From NCBI RefSeq assembly GCF_001905905.1, contig NZ_LIVT01000005.1:62001-126000 (forward strand): DNA of 64,000 bases, written 5' to 3'. Shown here in pieces: positions 15,894 through 24,212 of the stretch. A program made the translations under genes and the position numbers. Within the stretch, counting starts at the first letter, position 1. Each line of letters begins with the position of its first letter. Source of the DNA: Streptomyces sp. CB02366 (lineage in GTDB: Bacteria; Actinomycetota; Actinomycetes; Streptomycetales; Streptomycetaceae). The notes below the pieces were generated by a model. The model had not been told where the DNA came from. It searched no databases and saw only the letters and a program-made list of their open reading frames with translations.

Positions 15894-16784
15894 ATGCTGC
15901 CCTGGTTCCGTGCTGCGCGCGTTCCCCGCACGCGCAGTCTGCTCGCCGCCCTGCTTCTCGCCCTCACCGTGCTCGTCGCCCCGACGGCCACGGCGGCCGC
16001 GGCGCCCGCCGCCGAGGCGGCGGCCTCGCGCGGCTGGAACGACTACTCCTGCAAGCCCTCCGCCGCCCACCCCCGCCCCGTCGTCCTGGTCCACGGAACG
16101 TTCGGGAACTCCATCGACAACTGGCTGGTCCTCGCCCCCTACCTGGTCGACCGGGGCTACTGCGTCTTCTCCCTCGACTACGGTCAGCTCCCCGGGGTGC
16201 CGTTCTTCCACGGACTCGGCCCCATCGACGAGTCCGCCGAACAGCTCGACGCGTTCGTCGACCGGGTGCTCGACGCCACCGGAGCCCCGAAGGCCGACCT
16301 CGTCGGCCACTCCCAGGGCGGCATGATGCCGAACTACTACCTGAAGTTCCTCGGCGGCGCCGACAAGGTCAACGCGCTCGTCGGCATCGCCCCCGACAAC
16401 CACGGCACCACGCTGCTCGGCCTCACCAAGCTGCTGCCGCACTTCCCCGGCGTCGAGAAGTTCATCACCGACAAGACCCCCGGCCTCGCCGACCAGGTCG
16501 CCGGATCGCCCTTCATCACCAAGCTCACGGCGGGCGGCGACACCGTGCCCGGCGTCCGCTACACCGTCATCGCGACCAGGTACGACCAGGTGGTGACCCC
16601 GTACCGCACGCAGTACCTGGACGGGCCGAACGTACGCAACGTCCTGCTCCAGGACCTGTGCCCGCTCGACCTCTCCGAGCACGTGGCCATCGGCACCGTC
16701 GACCGCATCGCCTTCCACGAGGTGGCCAACGCCCTCGACCCGGCCCGCGCCACCCCGACCACCTGCGCCTCGGCCATCGGCTGA
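15894..16784 (+). CDS. secreted lipase/esterase (alpha/beta hydrolase)
   Basis: The 296-residue precursor has a signal peptide (residues 1-36, RSLLAALLLALTVLVAP, Ala-rich cleavage region). The mature enzyme shows VVLVHGTFGNSIDNW (63-77) for the oxyanion hole, the nucleophile elbow VGHSQGGMM with Ser140, and a His candidate near the end (FHEVANALD). It matches Streptomyces secreted triacylglycerol lipases related to the lipase class 2/EstA group. ATG 15894 is preceded by AAGGAG. Two operator-like palindromes lie upstream, and a large hairpin ends the unit. Confidence 0.92.
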   Translation: MLPWFRAARVPRTRSLLAALLLALTVLVAPTATAAAAPAAEAAASRGWNDYSCKPSAAHPRPVVLVHGTFGNSIDNWLVLAPYLVDRGYCVFSLDYGQLPGVPFFHGLGPIDESAEQLDAFVDRVLDATGAPKADLVGHSQGGMMPNYYLKFLGGADKVNALVGIAPDNHGTTLLGLTKLLPHFPGVEKFITDKTPGLADQVAGSPFITKLTAGGDTVPGVRYTVIATRYDQVVTPYRTQYLDGPNVRNVLLQDLCPLDLSEHVAIGTVDRIAFHEVANALDPARATPTTCASAIG

Positions 16785-16800
16785 CCCACGCCGCGCCGAA

Positions 16801-16844
16801 GGGCCGGGCCCGACGTCCGACGGAGCGGACGGCGGGCCCGGCCC
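16801..16844. terminator. bidirectional terminator between lipase and LPMO genes
   Basis: GGGCCGGGCCCG (16801-16812) pairs perfectly with CGGGCCCGGCCC (16833-16844); an inner CGTCCG/CGGACG stem extends it. It lies between convergent genes. Confidence 0.75.
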
Positions 16845-16911
16845 GTCAGGTCCTGCCGCGCCCGACGTCCCGGAGGGACGCGGCAGGGGTCTGGGGAGGG
16901 GGCCGGCGGGA

Positions 16912-17934
16912 TCAGCGACCGCGGCGGCCCGTCGCGGTGGCCCGACGACGCTGCGAGGCGAACAGCGTCGCCGCACCGGCGGCGAGCACCGCCGCGCCCC
17001 CGACGGCCAGGTAGGCGCTGCTGCCGGAACCGCCCGTCTCGGCCAGCCCCTCTCCGCCCGGCGCCGCGTTCGCCGCCGGGGCGTCGCCCCCCGGAGCGGC
17101 CGGGTCCCCGCCACCGGCCGCGGTCCCGCCCTCGCCCGCCGGTGCGGCGGTCGTGACCTTCGCCCCGGTGTTCGCGTCGTCGTCTCCGTGGCCGTTGTGC
17201 TCGACCGACGACTTCGCGGCCCCCTCGGCGATCGCGTCCTCGGACGGTGCGGTGGGGGCCTCCACGCTCTGGGCGCCGATGCCGCCCTCCTTCTTCGCCC
17301 CGCCGCCGAACGTCACGTCGGAGCAGGCGTAGAACGCCTCGGGGGAGTCCGAGCGCTGCCAGACCGTGTAGACGAGGTGGCGTCCGGAACGCTGGGGGAC
17401 CGTGCCGTCGAAGACGTACGAGCCGTTCTTCAGCACCGGGTCGGTGGCGGAGGCGAAGGGCTTCGCCTCCAGGTCCGACCAGGCGAGCGGCTTGGACGCG
17501 TCGTAACCGGGCTTGGTCAGGTAGAGCTCGAACGACCCCTTGTGCGGGGCCGTCGCGCGGAACGTGAAGGTGCGCGCGCCCGCCGACATCGCGGACGCCG
17601 GCCAGTCGGCGCGCGGCAGGTCGAGCCCCTTGAACTTGTCGTTGGCCGCGCTGCACAGCTTGCCGTCCGGGATCAGATCGCGGTGCTTGCCGGCCGCGTT
17701 GGCGATGTTCACCCCGTTCCAGTCGTACAGCGCCTGGGTGCCGCCCGCGGCGACGGCGGCCTTGCACGCCGCCGACCGAGGGTTCTCCGGACCCTCCGCG
17801 TAACAGGCGGACACCCGGCTCACCGGGTCGGTGAGCGAACCGTGCGCGAGAGCGGGGGCGGCGGCCAGCCCGGTCAGCGCGAGCGGTGCGATACCGAGGA
17901 CGAGGATCCCGGCGGCCTTGCTGCGAGCGGTCAT
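16912..17934 (-). CDS. cell-wall-anchored AA10 lytic polysaccharide monooxygenase (chitin-binding protein)
   Basis: The 340-residue precursor has a signal peptide ending ALA before His31, so the mature protein begins HGSLTDPVSR, as AA10 LPMOs require: the N-terminal His and a second His (His131, ATAPHKGSFELY) form the copper histidine brace. The core runs to about residue 225 (YACSDVTF). A Gly/Ala/Pro linker leads to LAETG near residue 297, a hydrophobic helix and an Arg-rich tail, which is the LAXTG signal used by class E sortases in Streptomyces. It should oxidise chitin or cellulose while attached to the wall. ATG 17934 follows GAAGGAGA. Confidence 0.9.
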   Translation of the reverse strand: MTARSKAAGILVLGIAPLALTGLAAAPALAHGSLTDPVSRVSACYAEGPENPRSAACKAAVAAGGTQALYDWNGVNIANAAGKHRDLIPDGKLCSAANDKFKGLDLPRADWPASAMSAGARTFTFRATAPHKGSFELYLTKPGYDASKPLAWSDLEAKPFASATDPVLKNGSYVFDGTVPQRSGRHLVYTVWQRSDSPEAFYACSDVTFGGGAKKEGGIGAQSVEAPTAPSEDAIAEGAAKSSVEHNGHGDDDANTGAKVTTAAPAGEGGTAAGGGDPAAPGGDAPAANAAPGGEGLAETGGSGSSAYLAVGGAAVLAAGAATLFASQRRRATATGRRGR

Positions 17935-18150
17935 GGGTGGATCTCCTTCTGAACGGCACGACTGCGCCGCTGCGACAGCGCTGCCGTGGAGGGCGGCGAT
18001 CAGCAAGCTAGCCGCTCGGAAGGCCGAAAACGCCTGCTGGGAGAGGGTGGAGGCGATCCTTAGGGTGGTTTTAAGGACCGGTTAGGCGTGGGCTCAGGTA
18101 TCCCCGGCCGAGCCGCCCCGCGACGCCCCCCGGTCGCCCCGCGGCGCCTC

Positions 18151-18837
18151 TCAGCCCCTCCAGCGGTAGCGGCGTTCCGGGCGGCCCGTGCCGCCGTAGC
18201 GCAGGGTCACCTCGGCGCGGCCCGTACCGGCGAACCACTCCAGGTAGCGCCGCGCGCTCACCCGGGACAGGGCCCCCGCCTCGGCGCACTCGGAGGCGGA
18301 CAGGCCCCCGGGGTGGTCGCGCAGGGTGCGTTCCACCAGGTCGGCGGTGGGCGCGGCCAGGCCCTTCGGCAGTTCGCGCGAGCCGGGCGGGCGGGGGCCG
18401 AAGATCCGGTCGACGCCCTCCTGGCGGGCCTCCCCCAACTCCTCCAGGCGGGTGCGCAGCGAGGCGACGTGGAGCAACTGGTCCTGGAGGGCGGACCGGT
18501 GGAACGGCTTGATCAGGTAGTGCAGGGCCCCCGCCCTCAGCGCCGCCCGGATCACCCCCGCGTCCCGGGCCGCCGTGATGAACAGGGCGTCCGTGCTGGG
18601 GCGCGAGGCGTCCCGTTCCTCCGCCGTGCGCAGCGCGCGCAGGACGTCGATCCCGTCCATGTCGGGCAGATAGATGTCCAGCAGCACCAGGTCGGGGCGC
18701 AACCGCTCGGCCGCCCGCAGGGCCTCGGCCCCGTTGTGCGCCACCCCGACGACGTCGAAGCCGTCCATCGCGGACACATAGCGGCTGTGCAGTTTCGCGA
18801 CCATGAAGTCGTCGTCCACCACCAGCACTGTCGTCAC
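18151..18837 (-). CDS. response regulator, CitB/DcuR type
   Basis: The 228-residue protein has a receiver domain (1-120) with acidic pocket D8-D9-D10, phosphoacceptor Asp54 (LLDIYLPDMDG) and Lys110 (YLIKPF), then a C-terminal DNA-binding region containing a helix-turn-helix near residues 178-205 (GGLSASECAEAGALSRVSARRYLE). This layout fits CitB/DcuR-type regulators of di- and tricarboxylate uptake. It is divergent from tctCBA, which it probably controls. Its sensor kinase is not next to it in this window. Start is GTG 18837. Confidence 0.9.
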   Translation of the reverse strand: MTTVLVVDDDFMVAKLHSRYVSAMDGFDVVGVAHNGAEALRAAERLRPDLVLLDIYLPDMDGIDVLRALRTAEERDASRPSTDALFITAARDAGVIRAALRAGALHYLIKPFHRSALQDQLLHVASLRTRLEELGEARQEGVDRIFGPRPPGSRELPKGLAAPTADLVERTLRDHPGGLSASECAEAGALSRVSARRYLEWFAGTGRAEVTLRYGGTGRPERRYRWRG

Positions 18838-18952
18838 GCGGACACGCTAAGCGGCGACCGCAACGACCACAACGTCCGTTGGTACCGGAAGAGAGACAGG
18901 TTCTTAACGCGCAGGCAACATGTGGGCCACTTCACAGCGAAAGGCGGAACCT

Positions 18953-19936
18953 GTGCGACTGCGCACTCTCCTCGCCCTGTTCGGGGCGGCGTTGCTCGTG
19001 GTGGTCGGACCACCCCTGCTCTCCACCGGTGACGGCTCCGACACCGGCACCCGGATTCCCGGGCTGCGCTTCATGGTCCCCAACACCCCCGGCGGCGGCT
19101 ACGACATCACCGCCCGCACCCTGGCCAAGAACGCCGAGGACGCCGGACTCACCCCCGGCATCGAGGTGTTCAACCTGCCGGGCGCCGGAGGAACGGTCGG
19201 GCTGACCCGGCTCGTCGGCGAGCACGGCAACGGCAAGCTCGCCCTCTCCATGGGCCTCGGCGTGGTCGGAGCCGTCCACACCAACAAGGCCCCGAGCACC
19301 CTGGCCGACACCACCCCGATCGCCCGGCTCACCGAGGAGCCGGACATCGTCGTCGTCGCCGAGGACTCCCCGTACCGCACCATCGCCGACCTGCTCGCCG
19401 CCTGGAAGAAGAACCCGGCCGACGTCCCGGTCGGCGGCGGCTCCTCGCCCGGCGGCCCGGACCACCTCGCCCCGATGCTCATGGCGCAGGCGGCGGGCAT
19501 CGCCCCGAGGACGGTCAACTACGTCCCGTTCGACGGCGGCGGCGAACTCCTCGCCTCGATCCTCGGCAACAAGGTCGGCTTCGGGGTCTCGGGCCTCGGG
19601 GAGTACCGCGACCAGATCGAGGCGGGCGAGCTGCGGCTGCTCGCGGTGACCGGGCCGAAGCGGGTTCCGGGCCTCGACGCCCCCACCCTGCGCGAGGCCG
19701 GACTCGACACCGAGTTCACCAACTGGCGCGGCGTCGTCGCCCCGCCCGGCCTCTCGGACACCGAGCGCGACAAGCTCACCGGTCTGATCCGCGAACTCCA
19801 CGGCACGAAGCAGTGGAAGGAGTCGCTGGAGAAGAACGGCTGGGACGACGCCCTCCTCGTCGGCGAGCCCTTCGGCGACTTCCTCGAAGAACAGGACCGG
19901 CGCGTCGCCACCGTCCTCAAGGAGCTGGGGCTGTGA
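18953..19936 (+). CDS. tctC: tripartite tricarboxylate transporter substrate-binding protein TctC
   Basis: The 327-residue protein has an N-terminal export signal (RTLLALFGAALLVVVGPPLL) and the Bug/TctC fold motifs FMVPNTPGGGYDITART and GGSSPGGPDHL. It binds a carboxylate outside the membrane and delivers it to TctAB. GTG 18953 was chosen because AAGGCGGA lies about five bases upstream; ATG 18920 is in frame but poorly supported. The stop overlaps the start of tctB by GTGA. Confidence 0.92.
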   Translation: MRLRTLLALFGAALLVVVGPPLLSTGDGSDTGTRIPGLRFMVPNTPGGGYDITARTLAKNAEDAGLTPGIEVFNLPGAGGTVGLTRLVGEHGNGKLALSMGLGVVGAVHTNKAPSTLADTTPIARLTEEPDIVVVAEDSPYRTIADLLAAWKKNPADVPVGGGSSPGGPDHLAPMLMAQAAGIAPRTVNYVPFDGGGELLASILGNKVGFGVSGLGEYRDQIEAGELRLLAVTGPKRVPGLDAPTLREAGLDTEFTNWRGVVAPPGLSDTERDKLTGLIRELHGTKQWKESLEKNGWDDALLVGEPFGDFLEEQDRRVATVLKELGL

Positions 19937-20538
19937 CCACCGAACCCACCCGACCCGCCCGCCCCGACACGGCCGGCGCCGCACCCGCGGAGCCCGGCGC
20001 CGCACCCGCGGAGCCCGGCGCCGCACCCGCGCCCGGGGGAGGCGCCCGGTCCTGGCTGCGCGACCACTCCGAACTCGGCGTCTGCGTCCTGCTGTTCGCG
20101 CTCGGCGTGCTCGTGCTCACCGACGCCTTCGCCATGAGCGTCGACATCGCCCAGCGCGGCCCCGTCGGCCCCCGCACGGTCCCCTTCGTCATCGGCGGCC
20201 TGTTCCTCCTCATCGCCGTCCTGCTCGCAGGCGACGTCCTGCGCGGCGGACGCGGCGAGGCGGAGGGCGGCGAGGACGTCGACCTCGACGCACCGGCCGA
20301 CTGGCGCACCGTCCTCCTGCTCACCGGGGTCTTCCTCGCCGCCGCCGTCCTGATCGGCCCCCTGGGCTTCCCGATCGCCGGGGCGCTGCTCTTCTGGGGT
20401 TCCGCCTACGCGCTCGGCAGCCGGCACCACGGCCGCGACCCGCTCATCGCCGCCGGCATCTCCCTCGCCACCTACTTCGTCTTCGACAACCTGCTCGGTG
20501 TCCCCCTCCCGGGCGGCCCGCTGATGGGGGTGCTCTGA
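19933..20538 (+). CDS. tctB: tripartite tricarboxylate transporter small membrane subunit TctB
   Basis: The 201-residue protein has four predicted membrane helices (about residues 48-66, 85-105, 127-150, 165-190), the form of TctB. The first 38 residues are an Ala/Pro/Glu-rich cytoplasmic extension made of GAAPAEP units encoded by a 21-base direct repeat (19975-20034), which is unusual for TctB. GTG 19933 overlaps the tctC stop, so the two are probably translationally coupled. Confidence 0.9.
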   Translation: MTTEPTRPARPDTAGAAPAEPGAAPAEPGAAPAPGGGARSWLRDHSELGVCVLLFALGVLVLTDAFAMSVDIAQRGPVGPRTVPFVIGGLFLLIAVLLAGDVLRGGRGEAEGGEDVDLDAPADWRTVLLLTGVFLAAAVLIGPLGFPIAGALLFWGSAYALGSRHHGRDPLIAAGISLATYFVFDNLLGVPLPGGPLMGVL

Positions 20539-20541
20539 CCG

Positions 20542-22071
20542 ATGGATTCCCTCAACTCCCTCATCGACGGCTTCGGTACCGCGCTCACGCCGATGAACCT
20601 GCTCTGGGCCGCCATCGGCGTCCTGCTCGGCACCGCGATCGGCGTGCTCCCCGGCATCGGCCCGGCGATGGCCGTGGCGCTGCTGCTCCCGGTGACGTAC
20701 GGCCTCGACCCGACCGGCGCGTTCATCATGTTCGCCGGGATCTACTACGGCGCGATGTTCGGCGGCTCCACCACCTCGATCCTCCTCAACACCCCCGGCG
20801 AGAGCGCCGCCGTGGTCGCCGCGATCGAGGGCAACCCGATGGCCAAGGGCGGACGCGGCGCCCAGGCGCTCGCCGCCGCCGCGATCGGGCACTTCGCCGG
20901 CGGCATGATCGGCACGATCCTGCTGGTCGTCCTCGCCCCGACCGTGGCCTCCCTGGCCATCGGCATCGGCGCCCCCGACTACTTCGCCATCATGGTGCTG
21001 GCCTTCATCGCGGTCACCTCCGTCCTCGGCACCTCCCGCATCCGGGGCATCGCCTCGCTCCTCATCGGCCTCACCATCGGCCTGGTCGGCCTCGACCAGA
21101 TGACCGGCCAGCAGCGCCTGACCTTCGGTTCGCTCCACCTGGCCGACGGCGTCGACGTGGTCATCGTCGCGGTCGGCCTGTTCGCGATCGGGGAGGCCCT
21201 CTGGGTCGCCGCCCATCTGCGCCGCTCCTCCGGCGAGCCGATCCCCGTCGGACGCCCCTGGCTCGGCCGGGCCGACCTGAAGCGCACCTGGAAGCCCTGG
21301 CTGCGCGGCCCCGTCATCGGCTTCCCGTTCGGGGCGATCCCGGCGGGCGGCGCGGAGATCCCCACCTTCCTCAGCTACGTCACCGAGAAACGGCTCTCCC
21401 GCCACCGCGACCAGTTCGGCAAGGGGGCCATCGAGGGCGTCGCCGGACCGGAGGCCGCCGCCTCCGCCTCCGCCGCCGGAACCCTCGTCTCGATGCTGAC
21501 CCTCGGACTGCCCACCACCGCCGTCGCCGCCGTGATGCTGGCCGCCTTCCAGCAGTACGGGATCCAGCCGGGCCCCCTGCTGTTCGAACGCGAACCGGAG
21601 CTGGTCTGGGGCCTCATCGCCTCGCTCTTCGTCGGCATGGTGCTGCTGCTCGCCCTCAACCTGCCGCTGGCGCCGGTCTGGGCGAAGCTCCTGCGCATCC
21701 CCCGCCCCTACCTGTACGCGGGCATCCTCTTCTTCGCCGCCGTCGGCGCGTACGCGGTCGGCGGGGAGCCCCTCGACCTGGTGATCCTCCTGATCATCGG
21801 TCTGATCGGGTTCGGGATGCGGCGCTACGGGCTGCCGGTGCTGCCCGCCGTCATCGGCGTGATCCTCGGCCCGGCCGCCGAACAGCAGCTGCGCCGCGCG
21901 CTCCAGATCAGCGACGGCGACGTCTCCGGCCTGGTCAACACCCCGTTCTCCCTCACCGTGTACGCGATGGTGGTGCTGATCGTGGCCTGGCCGCTGATCG
22001 GCCGGCTGGTCCGGCGGCTGCGCGGTGACCGGAACACGACGGAGGACGCCCGCACTGTCAGCGGGGGCTGA
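20542..22071 (+). CDS. tctA: tripartite tricarboxylate transporter large permease TctA
   Basis: The 509-residue protein carries about eleven to twelve membrane helices and TctA signatures: GVLPGIGPAMAVALLLP, YYGAMFGGSTTSILLNTPGE near the N-terminus, and GPEAAASASAAGTLV with TLGLPTTAVAAVM in the middle. It forms the transport channel with TctB. It starts three bases after tctB and completes the operon tctC-tctB-tctA. Confidence 0.95.
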   Translation: MDSLNSLIDGFGTALTPMNLLWAAIGVLLGTAIGVLPGIGPAMAVALLLPVTYGLDPTGAFIMFAGIYYGAMFGGSTTSILLNTPGESAAVVAAIEGNPMAKGGRGAQALAAAAIGHFAGGMIGTILLVVLAPTVASLAIGIGAPDYFAIMVLAFIAVTSVLGTSRIRGIASLLIGLTIGLVGLDQMTGQQRLTFGSLHLADGVDVVIVAVGLFAIGEALWVAAHLRRSSGEPIPVGRPWLGRADLKRTWKPWLRGPVIGFPFGAIPAGGAEIPTFLSYVTEKRLSRHRDQFGKGAIEGVAGPEAAASASAAGTLVSMLTLGLPTTAVAAVMLAAFQQYGIQPGPLLFEREPELVWGLIASLFVGMVLLLALNLPLAPVWAKLLRIPRPYLYAGILFFAAVGAYAVGGEPLDLVILLIIGLIGFGMRRYGLPVLPAVIGVILGPAAEQQLRRALQISDGDVSGLVNTPFSLTVYAMVVLIVAWPLIGRLVRRLRGDRNTTEDARTVSGG

Positions 22072-22084
22072 GAACATCGGCCCC

Positions 22085-23581
22085 ATGACCACGATCGACT
22101 GGGACGAGGCCGCCCGAACCTTCGACCAGGAGCCCGACCACGGGCTCCTGGACCCCGCGGTGCGCGACGCCTGGGCCGGGCGGCTGGAGAGCTGGCTGCC
22201 CGCCACCCGGGGCGACGTGCTGGACCTCGGGTGCGGTACGGGCAGCCTCTCGCTGCTCGCCGCGGGCCAGGGCCACCGGGTCACGGCGGTCGACCGCTCG
22301 CCCCGGATGGCCGAGCTGGCCCGCGCCAAGCTCGCCGGGACCGGTGCGGAGGTCCTCGTCGGGGACGCCGCCCGGCCCCCGGTCGGCGAGCGGGCGTTCG
22401 ACGTCGTCCTGGCCCGGCACGTCGTCTGGCTGCTGCCCGACCCGGCGGCGGCCCTCGCGCACTGGTTCGGCCTGCTCAAGCCGGGCGGCCGGCTCATCCT
22501 GATCGAAGGGGTGCGGGGCGGAGACGGCCTCTCCGCCCCCGAGCTGACCGCCCTGCTCTCCGCGCACACCGAGCGCGTCCACCACGAGGACCTGGCCCCC
22601 GACGCCCGGTTGTGGGGCAAGGAGGTCGACGACGAGCGCTACGCGGTGATCGCCCGCGCGATGCCGCCGCACCGGCACACCGAGGTCGTCGACGTCCATC
22701 TGATCCTCCGCCGGGGCCCGGACGTGCTGCTCGCCCGCCGCGCCGGCACGGGCTACGCGGACGGACTCCTCCACCTGCCCTCCGGCCATGTGGAGGACGG
22801 CGAGGACGTCCGCGAGGCGCTGATCCGGGAGGCGGCCGAGGAGATCGGCCTGCGGCTGGAGCCGGAGGAGCTGCGGGTGGCCCTCGTGATGCAGCACCGG
22901 GGCCCCGGCGGCGGGGCGCGCACGGGCTGGTTCTTCGTCGCGGAGGACGACCCGGCCCGCCCGCCGCGCAACGCGGAGCCGGAGAAGTGCTCCGAGCTGG
23001 ACTGGTTCCCGCTGGCCGCGCTGCCGGACGACATGATCGCGTACTGCCGCGCCGGTCTGGACGGCTACCGGTCCGGCGAGCACTTCATGCTCCACTGGCA
23101 CCGGGACGGCGAACCGGTCGCCCACGTCCCCGGGGCCGCCGGGCGGGCCGTGCCGCTGCCCGCCGCCGCCGGCGGAAGCACCGGGCGGATGCACCACATC
23201 GAGCTGTGGGTGCCCGACCTGGCGGAGGCGGAGCGCGGCTGGGGGTGGTTGCTGGACCGGCTCGGCCATGTCCCGTACCAGCACTGGGCCCACGGCCGCA
23301 GCTGGCGGCGCGGCGACGCCTACGTGGTGCTGGAGCAGTCGCCCGATCTGGTCCCGGGCGGCCACGACCGCCGCCGCCCCGGCCTCAACCATCTGGCGTT
23401 CCACGTGGGCGACCGGGCCGCCCTCGACGCCCTGACGGCCGAGGCCCCGGCGTACGGCTGGCGGCTGCTGTTCCCCGACCGCCACCCGTTCGCGGGCGGG
23501 GAGGGGCACCGCGCCGCCTACCTGGAGGACCCGGCGGGGTACGAGGTCGAGCTCGTCGCGGATTCCCGGCCGCGTCCCTGA
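22085..23581 (+). CDS. trifunctional fusion: SAM methyltransferase - NUDIX hydrolase - VOC domain
   Basis: One uninterrupted 498-codon frame encodes three domains. Residues 1 to about 200 are a class I methyltransferase (VLDLGCGTGSLSLLA, then VTAVDRS, GDAA and LLKPGGRLIL). Residues about 205-335 are a NUDIX hydrolase with a full Nudix box (GHVEDGEDVREALIREAAEE, then IGL, about 233-255). Residues about 369-498 are a VOC/glyoxalase-like domain (MHHIELWVPDL, NHLAFHV, YEVELVAD). The combination suggests linked steps on one nucleotide-derived or aromatic metabolite, but the substrate is unknown. ATG 22085 starts 13 bases after tctA. A terminator-like hairpin follows. Confidence 0.88.
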   Translation: MTTIDWDEAARTFDQEPDHGLLDPAVRDAWAGRLESWLPATRGDVLDLGCGTGSLSLLAAGQGHRVTAVDRSPRMAELARAKLAGTGAEVLVGDAARPPVGERAFDVVLARHVVWLLPDPAAALAHWFGLLKPGGRLILIEGVRGGDGLSAPELTALLSAHTERVHHEDLAPDARLWGKEVDDERYAVIARAMPPHRHTEVVDVHLILRRGPDVLLARRAGTGYADGLLHLPSGHVEDGEDVREALIREAAEEIGLRLEPEELRVALVMQHRGPGGGARTGWFFVAEDDPARPPRNAEPEKCSELDWFPLAALPDDMIAYCRAGLDGYRSGEHFMLHWHRDGEPVAHVPGAAGRAVPLPAAAGGSTGRMHHIELWVPDLAEAERGWGWLLDRLGHVPYQHWAHGRSWRRGDAYVVLEQSPDLVPGGHDRRRPGLNHLAFHVGDRAALDALTAEAPAYGWRLLFPDRHPFAGGEGHRAAYLEDPAGYEVELVADSRPRP

Positions 23582-23606
23582 ACCGGCCGCCGCCGCGCCC
23601 GGCAGG

Positions 23607-23628
23607 CGGACCGGCGGGCGCCGGTCCG
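23607..23628. terminator. hairpin between convergent fusion gene and DUF402 gene
   Basis: CGGACCGGCG (23607-23616) and CGCCGGTCCG (23619-23628) are perfectly complementary; about 8-9 bp would pair around a small loop. Confidence 0.6.
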
Positions 23629-23699
23629 TCAGCCGGAGGGGCCGGAGGGCCGGTGGCAGCCGAGGGGGGAGAGGCCGGCGGGGCTCCCGGGGCGGCCGG

Positions 23700-24212
23700 T
23701 CAGGCCAGCAGAGCGGTCAGGCCCTCCGCCCGGGCCAGGCGTTCCAGCTCGTCCAGGGCGGCGATCGCCGCCCCGGCCGCCGCCGGATCGCGCCCGGCCA
23801 GACCGCTCTCCTCGAACTCGTCCTCGTCCAGCCGCAGGACCGACTTCCCGTCGGCCGAGACCCACAGATCCAGGTCCAGGTCCTCCACCGTCAGCACCCC
23901 GTCCGCCGTCACGGCGGGCCGGGTGACGTCGCAGTACCAGCCCTTGAGCGTGCCGTCCCCGCCGCGGACCTCCTTCACCGCGAACCACCGGTCCCGCCAG
24001 TAGTGCTCGGTGAAGACGTCGCCCGGCTCGAAGCGGACGAACCCGAAGTCCCGCGCCCCGGGCGCCGCCCACGGTGCGCGGACCGTGACACGGACCCCGT
24101 CGTCCCGGACCAGCTCGGCCGGATACCTGATCTTGACGCGGCCGGCCTTGGTCAGGACGACGTCCAACCGCCGCGTACCGGCGGCCCGTCGCTCAGGAGA
24201 GGGTCCGGACAT
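23700..24212 (-). CDS. DUF402 domain protein
   Basis: The 170-residue protein matches DUF402, a group that includes the FomD and Ntdp nucleoside (di/tri)phosphatases. Visible features are FEPGDVFTEHYWRDRWFAVKEV, KGWYCDVTRPA and the acidic EDLDLDLWVSADG with RLDEDEFEESG, the acidic residues that bind metal in characterised members. ATG 24212 lies inside the end of the upstream GNAT gene, giving a 20-base overlap and likely coupling. The substrate is unknown. Confidence 0.85.
   Translation of the reverse strand: MSGPSPERRAAGTRRLDVVLTKAGRVKIRYPAELVRDDGVRVTVRAPWAAPGARDFGFVRFEPGDVFTEHYWRDRWFAVKEVRGGDGTLKGWYCDVTRPAVTADGVLTVEDLDLDLWVSADGKSVLRLDEDEFEESGLAGRDPAAAGAAIAALDELERLARAEGLTALLA

Noticed and set aside
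19519..22620. 1033-codon minus-strand frame across tctCBA
   Set aside because: No start signal or domain; its composition is that of an antisense shadow of the transporter genes.
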